Part shown: positions 34,797-47,733 of the stretch, piece after piece
How the letters are laid out: each line of letters opens with the position of its first letter
Numbering within the stretch: position 1 is the first letter of the stretch
From: Echria macrotheca
Lineage: Eukaryota > Ascomycota > Sordariomycetes > Sordariales > Schizotheciaceae
Reading direction: 5' to 3'
Assembly: GCA_030411725.1 (NCBI GenBank)
Contig: MU839830.1
Span: 1,798,001 to 1,862,000 of the forward strand
Length of the DNA stretch: 64,000 bases
Made by a program: the position numbers and the translations under genes
Notes under the pieces: generated by a model
The model's input: the letters and a program-made list of their open reading frames with translations, nothing else
Told to the model about the DNA's origin: nothing
Databases searched by the model: none

Positions 34797-35506
34797 GGCT
34801 GCACCTGTTGCTGAAGCAAGAAAAGCCTCAAAAAACTAGGGGCAGCGCCGGGAGCGTGTGTTTAAATGTCAGCGTACAATGGCCACCATTGCGCAACGCA
34901 TTCGCAACAGTCCTGCCTTGCTCGCCGTGGTCTTTCCGTGATGTGCCGAGAGTGGCTTGTGGTTGCTTTGTGTGCACCTGGCAGCCTGACGGGCAGTTGG
35001 ACCCGAGCAGGCTGCCAAGCGCTCACGCACGTCCCCGCCACTGTGCCAGGGTCCGCAATGACTAAGCAGCAGCCAGCTGGCAGCTACCGGACCGGTGAAT
35101 TGTTGATGTGCTCTTGGCGTCAGGTAACACGCAAGGGAGTCGGGACAACTCCATCATGATAAATTTCCCTATTCTAAACTGATGGCAACAAACACAGAAA
35201 CTCAACGGGTGGAAGTCGGCGCTTTGCTTCCTTTTAAAGATATAGGACAGTATGTGTAGTGTATGCGCCCGCGTAGGTTCCTGCAAATATTTTTGCACCT
35301 TCTCTTCAAGTCATCGACCAAGAACTGTAGAAGTGTCAATACGACATAAAGGTCGGTGCTATCGGTTGGCGACATGGTGGAGGGTCAGGCCTCGTTTGTG
35401 GTCATCCAGGATTTGAGGTTAATAGGTTTGAAATTCCGAATTTCTCTTACCCCATAATTCATCAACTTGCAGCATGTTGAATTCTCCGAGCCTGGAGTCT
35501 GTTTGG

Positions 35507-35662
35507 CAGGCAGGAGCACCCAGTCAAGATGGAAGGCGCGCAAGGACCCAGGGCACCTGTCTTTAGGCAGCCCTCAGGGCCCATCCTCCTCTTCCACAAA
35601 TCAAGCATCGTTACCTCAGTCTTTCAAGTCCAGGTCGCTTCAAATCTTTTCCCTCATTCTCT
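35507..35662 (+). repeat. dispersed repeat, copy 1
   Basis: This segment is similar, in the same orientation, to 52205-52382. Shared blocks, in order, include GCAGGAGCACCCA, AAGATGGAAGGC, GCAAGGACC, AAGCAT and TTACCTCAGTCTTTCAA. Divergence is moderate, with scattered substitutions and small indels. The similarity fades toward both ends. It is probably a relic of a mobile element or a segmental copy; no ORF or terminal repeats were seen. Confidence 0.65.
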
Positions 35663-38600
35663 GAGCCATGCCTCCACAAACAAGCTGTCTTCGGACGACG
35701 ACTGACTTCCATCTGTGTGCCTGTAGATCGACGTACCCTCACTCCGCCGAACCACAGAGGATCCCTGGAACGAGCCCGTCAACAAGTCTTCATACGTATC
35801 CTGTGTTATCTCCAGCAAGGACTGGCGGGACTAACCAACTGAAGACTAGTCTGTTCGATGTCGAACGATGCAGGATTTCAAGGGGCGGCGTCTGGAGTCA
35901 GGTAGGGCGAGGATTTAGACGGCTTAGATGATGACAGAGCTGTGTTGGTACAGTCAGTTAGCCCCGAGTTCCCTTGCTGTCCTTGAGTCCCAACTGACTT
36001 GGAAGAAAACATACAGACCTCATGATATTTTGGAACAACCACAGGAAAGTGTCATATCTCCCAAGATGGGGTGCTGTCTCCTGAGAACATCCGAGACCCT
36101 AGCGGACACGTCGAGCTTCCTAGATCGGTCTAGAAAGACAGAGGACGACCCCAACACAGCTGAGCGGTCAGTTCGAGGGCGCAGCGGTTCCTCGCCCGGA
36201 GAGGTCTCACCGGCGACAAACGACGTCAGCAGCCGTTCCGGTCCTGTTTCGAAACGATATAATGGAGATGATGAAGACAACCTGGTATCTAACAGAGCGC
36301 GAGAAATTCTTCCCCCCACCACGCCCTACGAGAATCCGGAGCGACTGGCCCTTTCTTCCACGACCCACAATCGAGAAATTCTAAGCCGGCTGCCACTGCT
36401 GCTGTCTCCGGTTATTACCAACCAGTGACCCGGCACGACAGCCAAGGCAAAAGGAAGTCACCTGCAAGAGATGCGCTGGCGATTGAACGGTACGAGTGTT
36501 CACTGCGACGGAGTAAAAAAGTTAGCAAAGCATGGGGACAAGCATCCACAAACGGCTGAAGGCACCCGCTGATCGAAAGGGGATAAATCAGACAAAATCA
36601 ACAAACCTCATCCGAGCCCAAGATGTCCAGCACGCCAGCAACCTTCCTTCCCGACCGACTGTGATACCCTGCGTCGCCCGAAAGCAGATAGGAAATCGTC
36701 ACCAAGTACCTACATACACAGGGCGGAAGGACGGGAGAGAGGGTCATTCTCCCGCCCCCTGCTGCAGCTCACCTGCCAAGGCCGCGCGCCGCAAATCCTC
36801 GTGTTTTTATATTTTCTTCCCGTCCGTCTCCCGCCCAGCAGCTCGAGCGATGGTCCGGATTGATTACCTTAGGTAGGTACCAAGACATTCCCGTCGGATG
36901 GTTTCGTATGGACATCAATGCCGCTGCACCCAGATTGCCATTAGGTACTGCCGTCCAATAAAAGAGCCGTCGTCCCTGAATCCGCAAAAACTGGCACATT
37001 CCTCTTCTGACCGGGTTAACCACACGAGAGAGAGACAGAGCGGCTGAACCGACTTCAGCCGGGAAATATTCCGAACCAGCGACGTGGCCGTGGGCTGGCT
37101 GCGGGAAACGCATGGCATGAATGAGGCTCCAGGCTGTTTTGTTTCTTGTCTCCAGCCGCCAGAAAACTTCGGTTTTTTCTTTCTTTCCAAGCTTTATGTC
37201 TCCCGTGTTCTAACGAAATCGGAAATGTTCTGGAAAAAAAGAAGGGAAAAAATGCTTCAAGCACGAGGCAATATCAATACTGGCCTTATCATTATTAGCC
37301 CGCAACTTTGCCTCGTCGGGAGTTGATGGCGCCCGGAGTTGATGGCCACAGTGGTGATCATGCCTTGCGACTTCGCCGACGACTTGTAGGCTACATCTGG
37401 AACTCATCCAGACGCCACGGGAAGATATGTCTCCCTACATTCTACTCTTCACACCGGATTTCTTGTGCCAGACGGGTATGTTGACTGGCAGGTTTGCCTT
37501 TCGGCCGAGAAATTCCGGCACCGGATGATAGCATGACCAAACCGGGCGGACGAACCACCAAGGTGCCCGGTGTGGCACACGGTTGTGAGCCATCGCGGAC
37601 CGAAGGCGTTGCCCCCTTTTTGGAAAATGCTCACGGCGTTCTTCCTGTCAACAGGAATTGATCAGGTCGAGCTTCCAGGTGCCCTTTCCTTCCAAGCGAC
37701 GCGAGGAACGGCTTCCTCCCCCCTTTCGCCCGAACCCGGCGAGTTCGCTTCGTTTGAAAGCGGTCGTGTCAGGCTCTCTGATACCGTCCCCCCTCCCCCC
37801 CATCTGACAGGAACAAGATGTGCCGCTGTCAAGACGCAAGCTCCCGAAGAGACAGCCGCAGCAGTTCCCACCACAAGGTGGTCTCGCGGTTCGAGACCAA
37901 CAAGGGCTCGTCTCCATACATTTATTTCTTATAAGGTAAGCTTAGCAGCTTAATACCACAAGTATGCCGCGTTGGGGAATGGGTGTCTGGATTGCATCCC
38001 ACCGTACCGTCAAATCTTAGGTATGTTGCCAGTGGGGCCGTTCGAGGATCACTGCATGTGCCCTCAGGGACGATACTGGCGGTGCCCCATCCATCCCTCC
38101 GAACCCGGTCTGCATTCAGCAAGGGCATCCGACTCTGATGTTTGCGAGAGTGAGCAAACGCTTTTGATTTGGCGGCGCTTCTGTTCAACGTCGACGCTAT
38201 GGCTATGTCACGAAGCAGAGCATCATGCCGCATGCGTCATCATCACTGAAGGATTTCACATGTTCCGTCCGAGAACCTGTGGCTCTCCCGTCGACACCTC
38301 GCCGTGGTCTTCCCAACATATATATCTGTTTGCTGACATACCAATGATAGGATTTAATCATAGACAACAGCGTGATCCCTAAGGTACCCAGTTCGAGCGC
38401 TTTCAACAGCCTCCAGATGAAGCCACATGCAGGAAAAGGCATGCCCTTTAAAAGGTCAGAATGCGTTTTTCTCTGAAGCGGGCCGTATGCCGCCTGCTGG
38501 TGCACAGCCACGAGTGACGAAGAGGTCAAGGAGAGCAGCCGTGCGCCTTTCTGCGGATGCAGAACGTGCAGGGAACTGGGATGGGGTGGGCGTAACCGGT

Positions 38601-39283
38601 CTGTATCTTCTTGTCTTTCAACAGTTAGCTTTCTGTTTCCCTCCTCAACCTGGGAGCAACAAGGGAAGGGGGGGAGCTAGTCCCCGGAAGCGCAGGGTGG
38701 ACCATGGACCACCACACACGCACACACCATACCCATCCCGCAAACACTTTATGTCGGTCCAATCAAGCCGTCAGCTCACATGGGGTTCGTGACCATGGGG
38801 GGCAGGGGGACGACCGTAGCGAGAAAAAAGGCAGGAAGAAGTGACGGTCAACAGGCGCGAAGAATGCGTGGTACGCTACTGCAGACGCATGCCAGACTTC
38901 TTGGGGTTCCGCTCCGGGCACTGTTTTTACTCAACTTGCGCCAAAGAGAGAGCTAGATTCTGGTTGGCGATGCCACGCCGGACTGGGGCTACCGCATCTC
39001 AGACTTGCCACTTACCTTAGTCCTCTCACGCACCTCGACACGCCTTTCACCTCCCGCGGAATGAAGCATCGAGTGTCTTTGGTTTGATGCGCTTACCGGC
39101 GTGGAGGAGGTCACCGAGACCGACGTGGCCGGGATGGCCTTATAGGCCGGGGGGGCATGGTGGCCCACCCGGAGCGCCCGGAAAGTCGGAAGGCCGGTGT
39201 GGAGTGTGTATCCCGAGTTCCACTGCAGTCAGATGCGGATCTTGGTCGTGCCCACCGAGCCCTAGAGTCCACAGCCCAGGAGC

Positions 39284-39305
39284 TAGGTAGGTAGGTAGGT
39301 AGGTA
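39284..39305. repeat. TAGG microsatellite
   Basis: This is a run of five TAGG units plus TA in the gene desert. It is a simple sequence repeat with no sign of function. Confidence 0.8.
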
Positions 39306-42300
39306 TCGGCGAGGTCTGTCGTAGGCGTGGTCTGTCGCTTCGGCGTGTGTTGAACGGCCGTCCTAGAAGACCACATTCCCATTGGCCAGGCGGTTCTGCA
39401 CGTAGATACCTTAGCTAGCCACGAGCAAGAGCAGCGAGAAGCTGGCTGGCGGCACGTCGGATTTGGAGTTGGGCAGCCTGTGTGAAGATGGGGGGGGGTG
39501 CCGGGTTCGGAGCGGGGGGCCAATTCGGACATCACCATGACCCCGTTCGGCAGTCGATGTGGCTGTCGACAGAGAGGGCTCTGCAGCGTGCAATCACGGA
39601 CGGTGTTGGCCGGCGACACGGGCGTTACGTACGGAACGAACCTGTCGGCAAGGTCGCACCACGTTCTGCATGGTGGTGGGCGCTGGAAAGCCAATCGAGG
39701 GGAGCAAGTCGTCGAAATGCAACCATGTCTTGGAAAGTACCTGATAGGCGCACGCCCCCGACGGATACTTTGTGCTCCCCGCAGAAGAGGCTCGGGAGCT
39801 GCTCGCCAAAAACTGACTCGTCACTCCACCACATGGCCAAAAGCAGCATCTTCCTGTGGCTGCATTCAATGGGCTTTGGGATGCGCCGTTCTTTGTCTAC
39901 GGAATACCTCACTGCATTGCCGTTTTCGCGCGGCCGTGGCCTACTCATAGCTCTTCGAGTTCGACGACGACGCGGCCAGGAGGGTACCGGGGTCCCGCCG
40001 ATCCGTATGATGGTCGCCGGCTGGGTTGGCTATCTGCGGGGACTCCGCGGGAGATGAACATCATGCCATGTGGCACAGGACAGCAGCTACGTACCGCCCG
40101 GCATCGGGATCGGGACATGGACAACACAATTGCCTTCCCTTCTGAGCGGCCGTTCGAAGCAAACCCTCATAAAGCCCGAGATGCGTTTGCATGCCCCTCG
40201 ATGGGCTGCGAAATGGCTTCAACCTTCTGGATGCACTATGCACGTATTTGTCCTGCACAAGAGCTCTGATTATCTCCCTAGCTGGCCGGGCCCGTGACTC
40301 TGCTGTGGCGACCATCATGCAGGTCATAGAGATGGTGTGCAGCAGGCAGGACACACGAACGTTGACTCGTGGCGGACATGGTCACTGCGTCTTTCTACTC
40401 ATACGCCCAACAGCCTGCCTCATGGCACTCACGGCCGGCTATCCGGACGCGCAAGCCGATGCGCCTAGCTGAAGCTTATTACCTACAGCGCGCCGCAGTC
40501 TCCAAGCTCGGTGCTGGCTGACGATGAGCAGCATGATGAGGATGCACAATCTCTTCGAGACAACCCGTGCAGGCGGGGCAGCCGGCTAGCGCGATGACGT
40601 CTGGCGCCCGATTTGCGACAAACGGACGGATACTGTATCCTCCCATCGAAAGTTTCGAAAGCTTCCAAACAATATGGCACTAGATTGAGCCGCCTCGTGT
40701 CGCCCCTTTTCGGCTAGGGGCGGATTGTCCCTTAATCGTCGAGCATTGTCGCGGCCAGATTGAATCTTTGGTGGTCCATTTTAGGCGGACATGTGGCCGT
40801 GCTGTTTGATTCGCGGCGTGCTGAACCGTACTTCGGGGTCGGGTCGTTGGGTGCCGGCTGCAAGATGCCCATTTGTCGATCCGGGTCTCTGGTATTGGCT
40901 GGGAAGACGCGTGTTATGAGCGTGTCTGAATTCCGCTTGTTGATCGTTGGCGTGTGCTCTACGGAATGTAGACTGGCGGATGAGAAAAACCCAGTCGCTG
41001 GGTGGCTTGTTTCTTGGGGCTCTTGCGCCGCAAGCCCCAATGGAATTGCTTTTGGCCGTTAGCCAACTAACGTCAGATCTCAATCGCTTTCGGTCGGTCT
41101 CGGGGCCCGGTCAGGAGGCGCACGTGGCCCCGGGATGGCGCCCCCGAGGAGATCTGGGGAGCGTTGCAGGCGCATCGGGACGCCGTCGGGAGACGTACGT
41201 ACGGCTGGAGATGGAACCTTTGCCATAACGGGAGCGCGGTTTGCATATGATGCTGACTTGTGGGTGGCTGGCCGAGTATGTGCTGCCGTTGTCCACTTGT
41301 CCTTGTTATTTTGGGCAGTAGCCGATCTTCCGTAGGGCGGAAGAAGGCTTGTTGGGAAACAAAACAAACTGCAAGGCGGGCTGCTTGAAACCCAGACCCT
41401 GCAGCAGTAGTTTAGTGTTACCCAGCAAGCTCGCGCCGACCTTCCGAGCTGGGACAGGCCACATTCTTGGATACAATCTCCAGAGCTGGCCTGTGATATT
41501 AGCTACCCCATGGCGCCTTGGTCGCAGAATCGCCGGACGTTGCAAGTGGGAGTGAAAAGGGGGAGGTGCGGCCGGCCGCTGGAGGAGTTGCAGCACGTCG
41601 ACGAGGTGGCCGTCATTAAGATGACAGGGGTGACCTGTCCTTGGGCCGACGGGGGTGTTGGAACAGCGCATCTGTGCTTGCTGCGACTCGCGCATTGTTC
41701 TCGACCGAAGGCGAGAAAAAAAGATGCTTTTGTTGGAAGCTTCACCTGTTGCTGGTGCGTCACCCGGTCGAGGATTGGAAGGCATACGCCTCGATTGCTA
41801 ACCCAACCAGGCGCAACAGAAACAGCGACCCATCCGCCCCCCGGAGCTCCCATTGCTCAACAACGGGCAGCAACAGGCAGCGTTTGGCAACTACCGCTTT
41901 CCTCAGCAGATGTTCGCGCGCAACTCCACCAAAAGAATTTTCCCAAGTTCCCGAGATTCTCCACAAGGTTGACCTTGGTGATGCGAGCCCCCGCCAGAGC
42001 ACCTGGGCAGCGACCCCACTCCTCATCATGCCGGACTGGGCTTCCTGGTGCCGAATCGCTCGGCCGTGGCGGTTCATGCTATTACCACTGTGCTGCCCGT
42101 CAACAACAAAGACACCCCTGATGGGCATCCAGGTACCACGCGTCGATGCTATGGGTGTAGAGATGCTGTTCCCGTCTTTTTGGAGCGCATGATGCGCGCC
42201 GTCGGGATCCGGGTTGGAGCCGTGGTTAGAACTATCTCACCTGCGCCTCCAGTCTTTGGAACCTTTTCGCCAATGTGCACCGCCCCATAATAGCTCGCTA

Positions 42301-42750
42301 CCTGGGTTTCTAGAGTATTTGGCTAGCTTTCTTGTGGGATCGTGTCCTTTCGCGGGGCTTGCGTGGGTGAAGCTCGTGGGTCGAGTGTATGCCGGCGACG
42401 ACTTAGCGGGTCGCCGAAGATATTAATGTCGTGGTAGTATCAAACGGCGCAAACGCTGGGGGCAGCTGGCGTCTTGAAGAGGTCTAAATGGAGGTCCTGT
42501 CGTGAGCGATCTGAGCATTTGAATGGTTTGCTCGACCACCAGTCCATGCCGTTATTTTTGACTTCGATAGATGCAGACGTTCGCGTCAAGATTAGGTTAG
42601 ATTTCACCAGATTGTGGCATGTGAGGGTGCTGGGGGATGATATCCAAGTGCGTGTTGCGCTGTTAGCGGTGCGCAAGCTGCGCTTCGGCGGCGTCCTGGG
42701 GCGTGACAGCCCTGTAATAAGCCAAAGGTCGGGCTCAGCCCAAGCTCGGG

Positions 42751-42825
42751 TGAGGCAACCTCAAGGTACAGCGCCTGAGGCAACCTCAAGGTACAGCGCC
42801 TGAGGCAACCTGAAGGTACAGTGCC
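42751..42825. repeat. 25-bp tandem repeat, three copies
   Basis: Three head-to-tail 25-bp units start TGAGGCAACCT at 42751, 42776 and 42801. The first two are identical and the third has two changes. Decayed starts of further units (TGAGGC) follow at 42826 and near 42860. It is a minisatellite at the upstream edge of the probable leader. Confidence 0.8.
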
Positions 42826-45094
42826 TGAGGCGTGCCGCAATCGGTACGTTACTGGTACCTGAGGCTTCCGCGAAGTTTTGGTTTGCGCCGCCGGCTGGCG
42901 CGATCGCTCTTTCCCTGGCACCCCGGTTGCTTTGGGAGGGCTTTCCCCACCAATCCACGCATCCACTAACGTTAGCCACAGGGAAAGCCAGGCAAATTCT
43001 CGCTCTCTCTCTCAAATCCTCGGCGCCTTCCCAGTTTTCAATCCCTTCGTTGCTCGCACTCCACACGACTACAAAACCTTCCCCCTCCCTCTCCTTCTCA
43101 CCACATCCGTTGCGGGATAATCTCTTCTGTGCCTTCCGATTTCTTCTGTGTTTTCCGGAGAACATACTTTCGTGTGTCGTCGCGCTTGCCCTTGGCTGTT
43201 GCTGCTCGACAAGCTCGTTCAGCATCATCACACCCGCGGGTCGACAACGTACACTTCCTCCCCCGCCGAGCGTAATTTCGAGCGCATCAGCATCGTTGGC
43301 TTTGCTAGGTTTTCGTCCCTACTCTAGCGATCGATCGATCTTGTTCCCTCTCTCGGCGACGTCGCAGTTCCTTTTCTCGCTCTTCGGCTTCAATTTGACG
43401 AGGGATTGTGTTCAGACACCGGTCGTCCGCTGAACTGTGAGTAGCAGCTTTGCTTTTTTTGCTTTTGTATGCGCATGGAAGTTTGTCCATCAGTGAATTT
43501 TGTTTCTACGTGTTTTGGAGGATTGGTTGGTGGGACCGGGGCATTGAGGGACAGAATGACCTCCGACCGCCATCCCGAGATGACGCGCTGCCGGCCGCGC
43601 CGGGCGCCTCGTGTGGCACCTCCTAGTCGACTCGGCCGACCCCGCCCGATTATCCCTCGATGTCAAGACATTCCGCTTTGGCTATATTAGCAGCGCTGCG
43701 CTTGGTTTCGGCACCCGCGATCGACCTCTGCCTTTCTCCCGGTCGCGCCCGACGTGATGTGTGAGCCGCTACTTGCCCCCTCCATCGCGATCTCGCCTCG
43801 GTGCTCAATCCAATTGCTCGGCGATGGGGACATTCCAATGCGGGAAATGCTATATGGGATATCATGGCTAAATATTCGAGGTCAATACCGTTCGTGGACG
43901 AACACTTATTGCGGTCTGGGCGGCTCTCCCATGTTGGCGACGAATGTGGCCTGGCATATCAATTGGGGCTTAGCAAGGACACGGATCTTGGTGCAAAACA
44001 CTACCAGTCGGGCAAAGATGTCGGCGGGAACCGGTTGGAATACCGGAGTTGCTCTGGTGCCTGCGGTTAGAGCAACGATGGCGTCCAGTATCGAAGCTTT
44101 GCCGTGTGGACTCCCGCAATATTTCTGGCTGTCCACCACGCTCTGGAGATCAGATATGCTGGCGGAATCTCTGGCGGATCAGCTTTATAGACCGTCGGCG
44201 GTTTTTACGGGTCAATTCTGTCACCTTTCCGGATCCGTTACAAATGAGGAGCAAGAACAAGGATGAACTTGCCTGGGCGGTCTAGGTGCTCAAGGAGTTC
44301 CTGGACTTTTTCCTGATGTCTATGCTTTGCGCAGATTTTGGGATGGCGTAGCTAACCTATCTTTAGAGTGGATATCTAATCGCAGATTCGGTCTTCGGAA
44401 GCAATATTCTGCACGGGATCTTGATTCCTTTTGGCGGCAATAGTTTTGACGTTGAACGAGTTCTCGGATCCGGATTCAACTTCATTTCGAATCGCTCCTC
44501 CACTTGTTTCTCATACTCATACTAATACCCGACGGCTATCGTCTTCCGTTCTCTACATAAGGGAACCGATCCCCACGGGACATTCTCGTCATCACATCTC
44601 CTAACTCGTATTTGAGATTCGCCGCGGGAGTCAAGGCGTCATAGTCACGAGAGTCCTTCGGTACTGGATAGGTATTCCAGTCACGTTTCTTCAATATTCG
44701 TCGGTCGCAAGTTTCGGTGTCTACGGATTGACTCCCGGTAGCCGTTGCTTTCCTGGTTCATCTGGTGGGTTCTCTACATTTTCTCTCCTCCCCAAGCACT
44801 TCAACCCCGACTCAGCCGGGCTGCGGAGGCCGGGCTTTCTGTTCGTGGTTTGAAGACGAGGGTTGGCTTGGGTGCCCTCCTGCATCATAAAGTCAGATGC
44901 GAAGCTGAAGGCATATTCACCAAGATGGCTGTGGGCAACTTTGGCGGCTCACAGCGGTGGTCTTGGATTTTGTTTCGACAAGTCTGGCTTCAGATGTGTA
45001 TGGGATTGGCATCTGGCCCGGTCAACTCCTATCACATCAAGACTTTGCGATCGAGGACTTGTCGGGCTCTTTGCTGACTATTTTCCGTTTGCAG

Positions 45095-45399
45095 TGGTAA
45101 TACGGGCGGCTCAAGTTTTCCTGCATCGACACGATACGCCCTCATTTGTCGAGTATAATCCCAAGTATACATCGATACTCCGGTATGTTTTTCCTCTCTG
45201 AGAGTCTCTTGGAGGGTTTTTGAACCAGCTCCGAAGATTGATCTCCGCCATCTCACATTTCTGGCGCTAACCTCGTAGACATTAATCAGGGTGATTCCAT
45301 TTGCCACACAATTTCAACGTATGTCTGCTATATTTTTCCTGTCATGGGGTGCTGAGCTTACAGTTTTTGCAGGGATCCATTTGTTTTCCGTTCGAACAC
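45095..45399 (+). other. three ATG-free candidate leader exons
   Basis: Three short segments are framed by good splice signals: 45095-45182 (after TTTGCAG, before GTATGT), 45279-45318 (after a GCTAAC branch site and TAG, before GTATGT) and 45373-45399 (after TTTTTGCAG, before GTAAGT). None contains an ATG. They have no shared long reading frame, which suits untranslated exons better than a hidden protein. Confidence 0.45.
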
Positions 45400-46312
45400 G
45401 TAAGTTCTGCCCATTGTTTTTGACACCGCTGTTCCGTGAACCTGGAGAAGCCTCCTTCCCTCTGATGTCTTCGGCGGTGTGCCGACTTTGAAGAATTCCG
45501 GGCTCTTTGCCAACCCCACAATATCTTGCGAGGGCTCGATAGTCCATCGACGGCCTCCAGGCGGCCAGCGTCGAAGTTCCTGTACTCCGAGAGTCCTCGG
45601 ATGTCGCAACTAGCCTCTAGCGGGGTGAATGCAATAATCCCTTCCACATCAACATCAAGCAATGCCAGTGCCGAAGTCAAAGGGACCTTTGGTCCAATCT
45701 CTTCATCCCCGGATGTGTCTGTGAAATGGCTTCACACTAGTTGTCATGGGCCTGCAGAGCTCTGAACTCCCCGAAGCTCTATGTTATTCTGCACCTTCCC
45801 TGTCACAATACTCCGCCCCTTTTCGGCGATTATCACCGCCGAACTCCAAAAAATTCTCATGATCTCATGAGCCACAATGTTCAGACCGCCGAGATGGTTG
45901 ACAAGCAATTCCGGATGCTTCCGCGTCGTAAATTTCGACGGCTTGAGAGTGTCTATTTATTGCTCCCACAATTTTTTTTCACCTTCTTCCAACCATCCCC
46001 TCAACATCCACTTTCCAAAACCCTCATCCAAGCCTCATCCTTCAAACATCATCCTGCCCTCGGGTAGCCTCGAGTTGGGGTATCAGTTAGACTGTCTTCT
46101 CAGTGGTTTGTTTTCCGTTCTTTCGTTCTTACCACATCTCTCGCCGACCATGACAGCCGAAGCTGCAGGTCTTGCACATCTCCATCTTCGCAAAATGAAT
46201 CATCATTCTCACTTGCCTAAACCCCTACCCAAGACTTTTCGTACCACGGTGCCTCAGGTTCAGAAGAATACCCAATGTTGATGCTAACCGTCTTAATTCA
46301 GCACAAGCCCAG

Positions 46313-47733
46313 ATGGCTGAGTACAATGCTTCTGGCGCGACCGGCGCCGCCCCGACTGGACCCAACATGAACGGATCCGCCGGAGAGTCGTTCACTCCCG
46401 CCACGACTATCCCGTCGGGCGAGGCAGCCAAAACCCTCTGGTAAGCACTCTGTTGTGTGTGACAAGAAAAGCAGAGCTAACGTTTACCAGGATGGGGGAA
46501 ATGGAAGGCTGGATGGACGAGACGTTCGTCAAAAATGTTTTTTCGACTGTCCTTGGCGAGACAGTCCAGGTCAAGGTCATCCGTGACCGCAACTCTGGGT
46601 GAGTAGCTTGTCGCTTCAATGAGATACCAGCGTTAGGAGTGTTCTGACATCTGAATAGTAACGCCGGCTACTGCTTCGTTGAGTTTGCGACTTCCGAGGC
46701 TGCGACCAAGGCTCTTGCCCTGACTGGCACTCCGGTGCCCAACTCGTCCCGAGTCTTTAAGCTTAACTGGGCGTCGGGCGGAGGACTGGTCGACCGCCGG
46801 TAAGTTTCTTATTGCTCCTGTTTATCCCTTGATTATCGGGCTAACTGCATTGGTAGTGATGATCGCGGTCCGGAGTACAGCATCTTCGTTGGTGACCTGG
46901 GCCCCGAGGTCAATGAGTTTGTTCTGGTATCGCTGTTCCAGTCGCGATTCCCTTCGTGCCGTTCCGCGAAGATTATGACCGATGCCATGACGGGCCAATC
47001 CCGTGGCTACGGCTTTGTCCGCTTCGGCGAGGAGAGCGACCAGCAGCGTGCCCTTACCGAAATGCAGGGTGTCTACTGCGGCAACCGGCCGATGCGCATT
47101 TCGACTGCGACCCCCAAGACTCGGTAAGTATTTAATGGCAACATGACTTTGGTCGAGCTAATCGTGTGTTGTCCTCGCAGTTCGCACCAGTACGGCCACG
47201 GCCACGCTGGCAATCAGATGAATGCTCCGGTCCCTGGAGCCCATGCTGGCGCCATGCCCTGGCCCATGGCTCCCGCTCCCTTCTACGGCCAGCCGACGTT
47301 CAACCCTGTGCAGCCGATGAACCAGTTCACCGACCCCAACAACACGACTGTCTTTGTCGGTGGTCTGTCAGGCTACGTTACCGAGGATGAGCTTCGCTCG
47401 TTCTTCCAGGGATTTGGCGACATCACGTACGTCAAGATTCCGCCCGGCAAGGGCTGCGGCTTCGTCCAGTTCGTCCATCGTCATGCGGCCGAGATGGCCA
47501 TCAATCAGATGCAGGGCTATCCTATCGGAAACTCGCGCGTCCGTCTCTCTTGGGGTCGATCTCAGAACAACTCGGGTGTGGGTACTCCTTACCGCCCTGC
47601 GCCCCCGCCGCCGCATTTCCTTGGTGCCCAGGCCGTCGGCATGCCGCCGCACGCTGGCCCCCCGGCAGGCCCTTACGGTCCCCAGCATTTCCAGGGCGGA
47701 GCGCCCCAGGGTCACCCTGGTCCTATGCAGTAA
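46313..47733 (+). CDS. three-RRM RNA-binding protein (Nam8/Ngr1/Csx1-like)
   Basis: This is a TIA-1/Csx1-type RNA-binding protein expected to control mRNA stability or splicing. Exons 46313-46440, 46491-46598, 46659-46799, 46857-47123 and 47181-47733 give 398 aa. RRM1 (about 42-122) has LWMGEMEGWMDETFV and AGYCFVEF. RRM2 (about 133-213) has SIFVGDLGPEV and RGYGFVRF. RRM3 (about 270-342) has TVFVGGLSGYV and CGFVQF. The tail is Pro/Gly/His-rich. All four introns begin GTAAG or GTGAG and keep frame. A start at 46150 (MTAEAA spliced from 46168 to 46301) is possible and in frame, but would need a weak donor (GTCTTG), so I give the downstream ATG. The stop codon lies inside a perfect GTAAGT, so an alternative 3' end is possible. 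Confidence 0.88.

Larger units (their letters stand above)
34797..42639. other. 7.8-kb gene desert
   Basis: No protein-coding gene is supported here. Many short frames exist on both strands, but all have low-complexity, Arg/Ser/Pro-rich translations without domains. I saw no tRNA T-loop pattern or rRNA. The desert contains one copy of a dispersed repeat (35507-35662) and a TAGG microsatellite (39284-39305). It lies between the ECM29 promoter and the long leader of the RRM gene. Confidence 0.55.
42640..46312 (+). promoter_or_regulatory. probable promoter and long spliced 5' leader of the RRM gene
   Basis: No ATG occurs on the plus strand from 42640 to about 43466, although over ten would be expected by chance in that length. 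The stretch becomes pyrimidine-rich (CTCTCTCTC, TCCCTCTCC) around 43000-43130, as near fungal transcription starts. A strong donor GTGAGT begins at 43437. Further on are splice-flanked segments at 45095-45399 (separate entry), and the last acceptor (CAG at 46298-46300) is preceded by a GCTAAC branch site. The simplest reading is a multi-exon 5' untranslated leader for the gene at 46313. Several plus-strand frames of 100-200 codons here have no domain and sit in the presumed introns. This is inference, without transcript evidence. Confidence 0.5.

Noticed and set aside
35668..36428. Series of short plus-strand frames after repeat copy 1
   Set aside because: Translations are low-complexity and do not join by splicing into a recognisable protein.
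43754..44266. 170-codon frame in the probable leader of the RRM gene
   Set aside because: No domain, unusual composition, and it lies where introns are likely.
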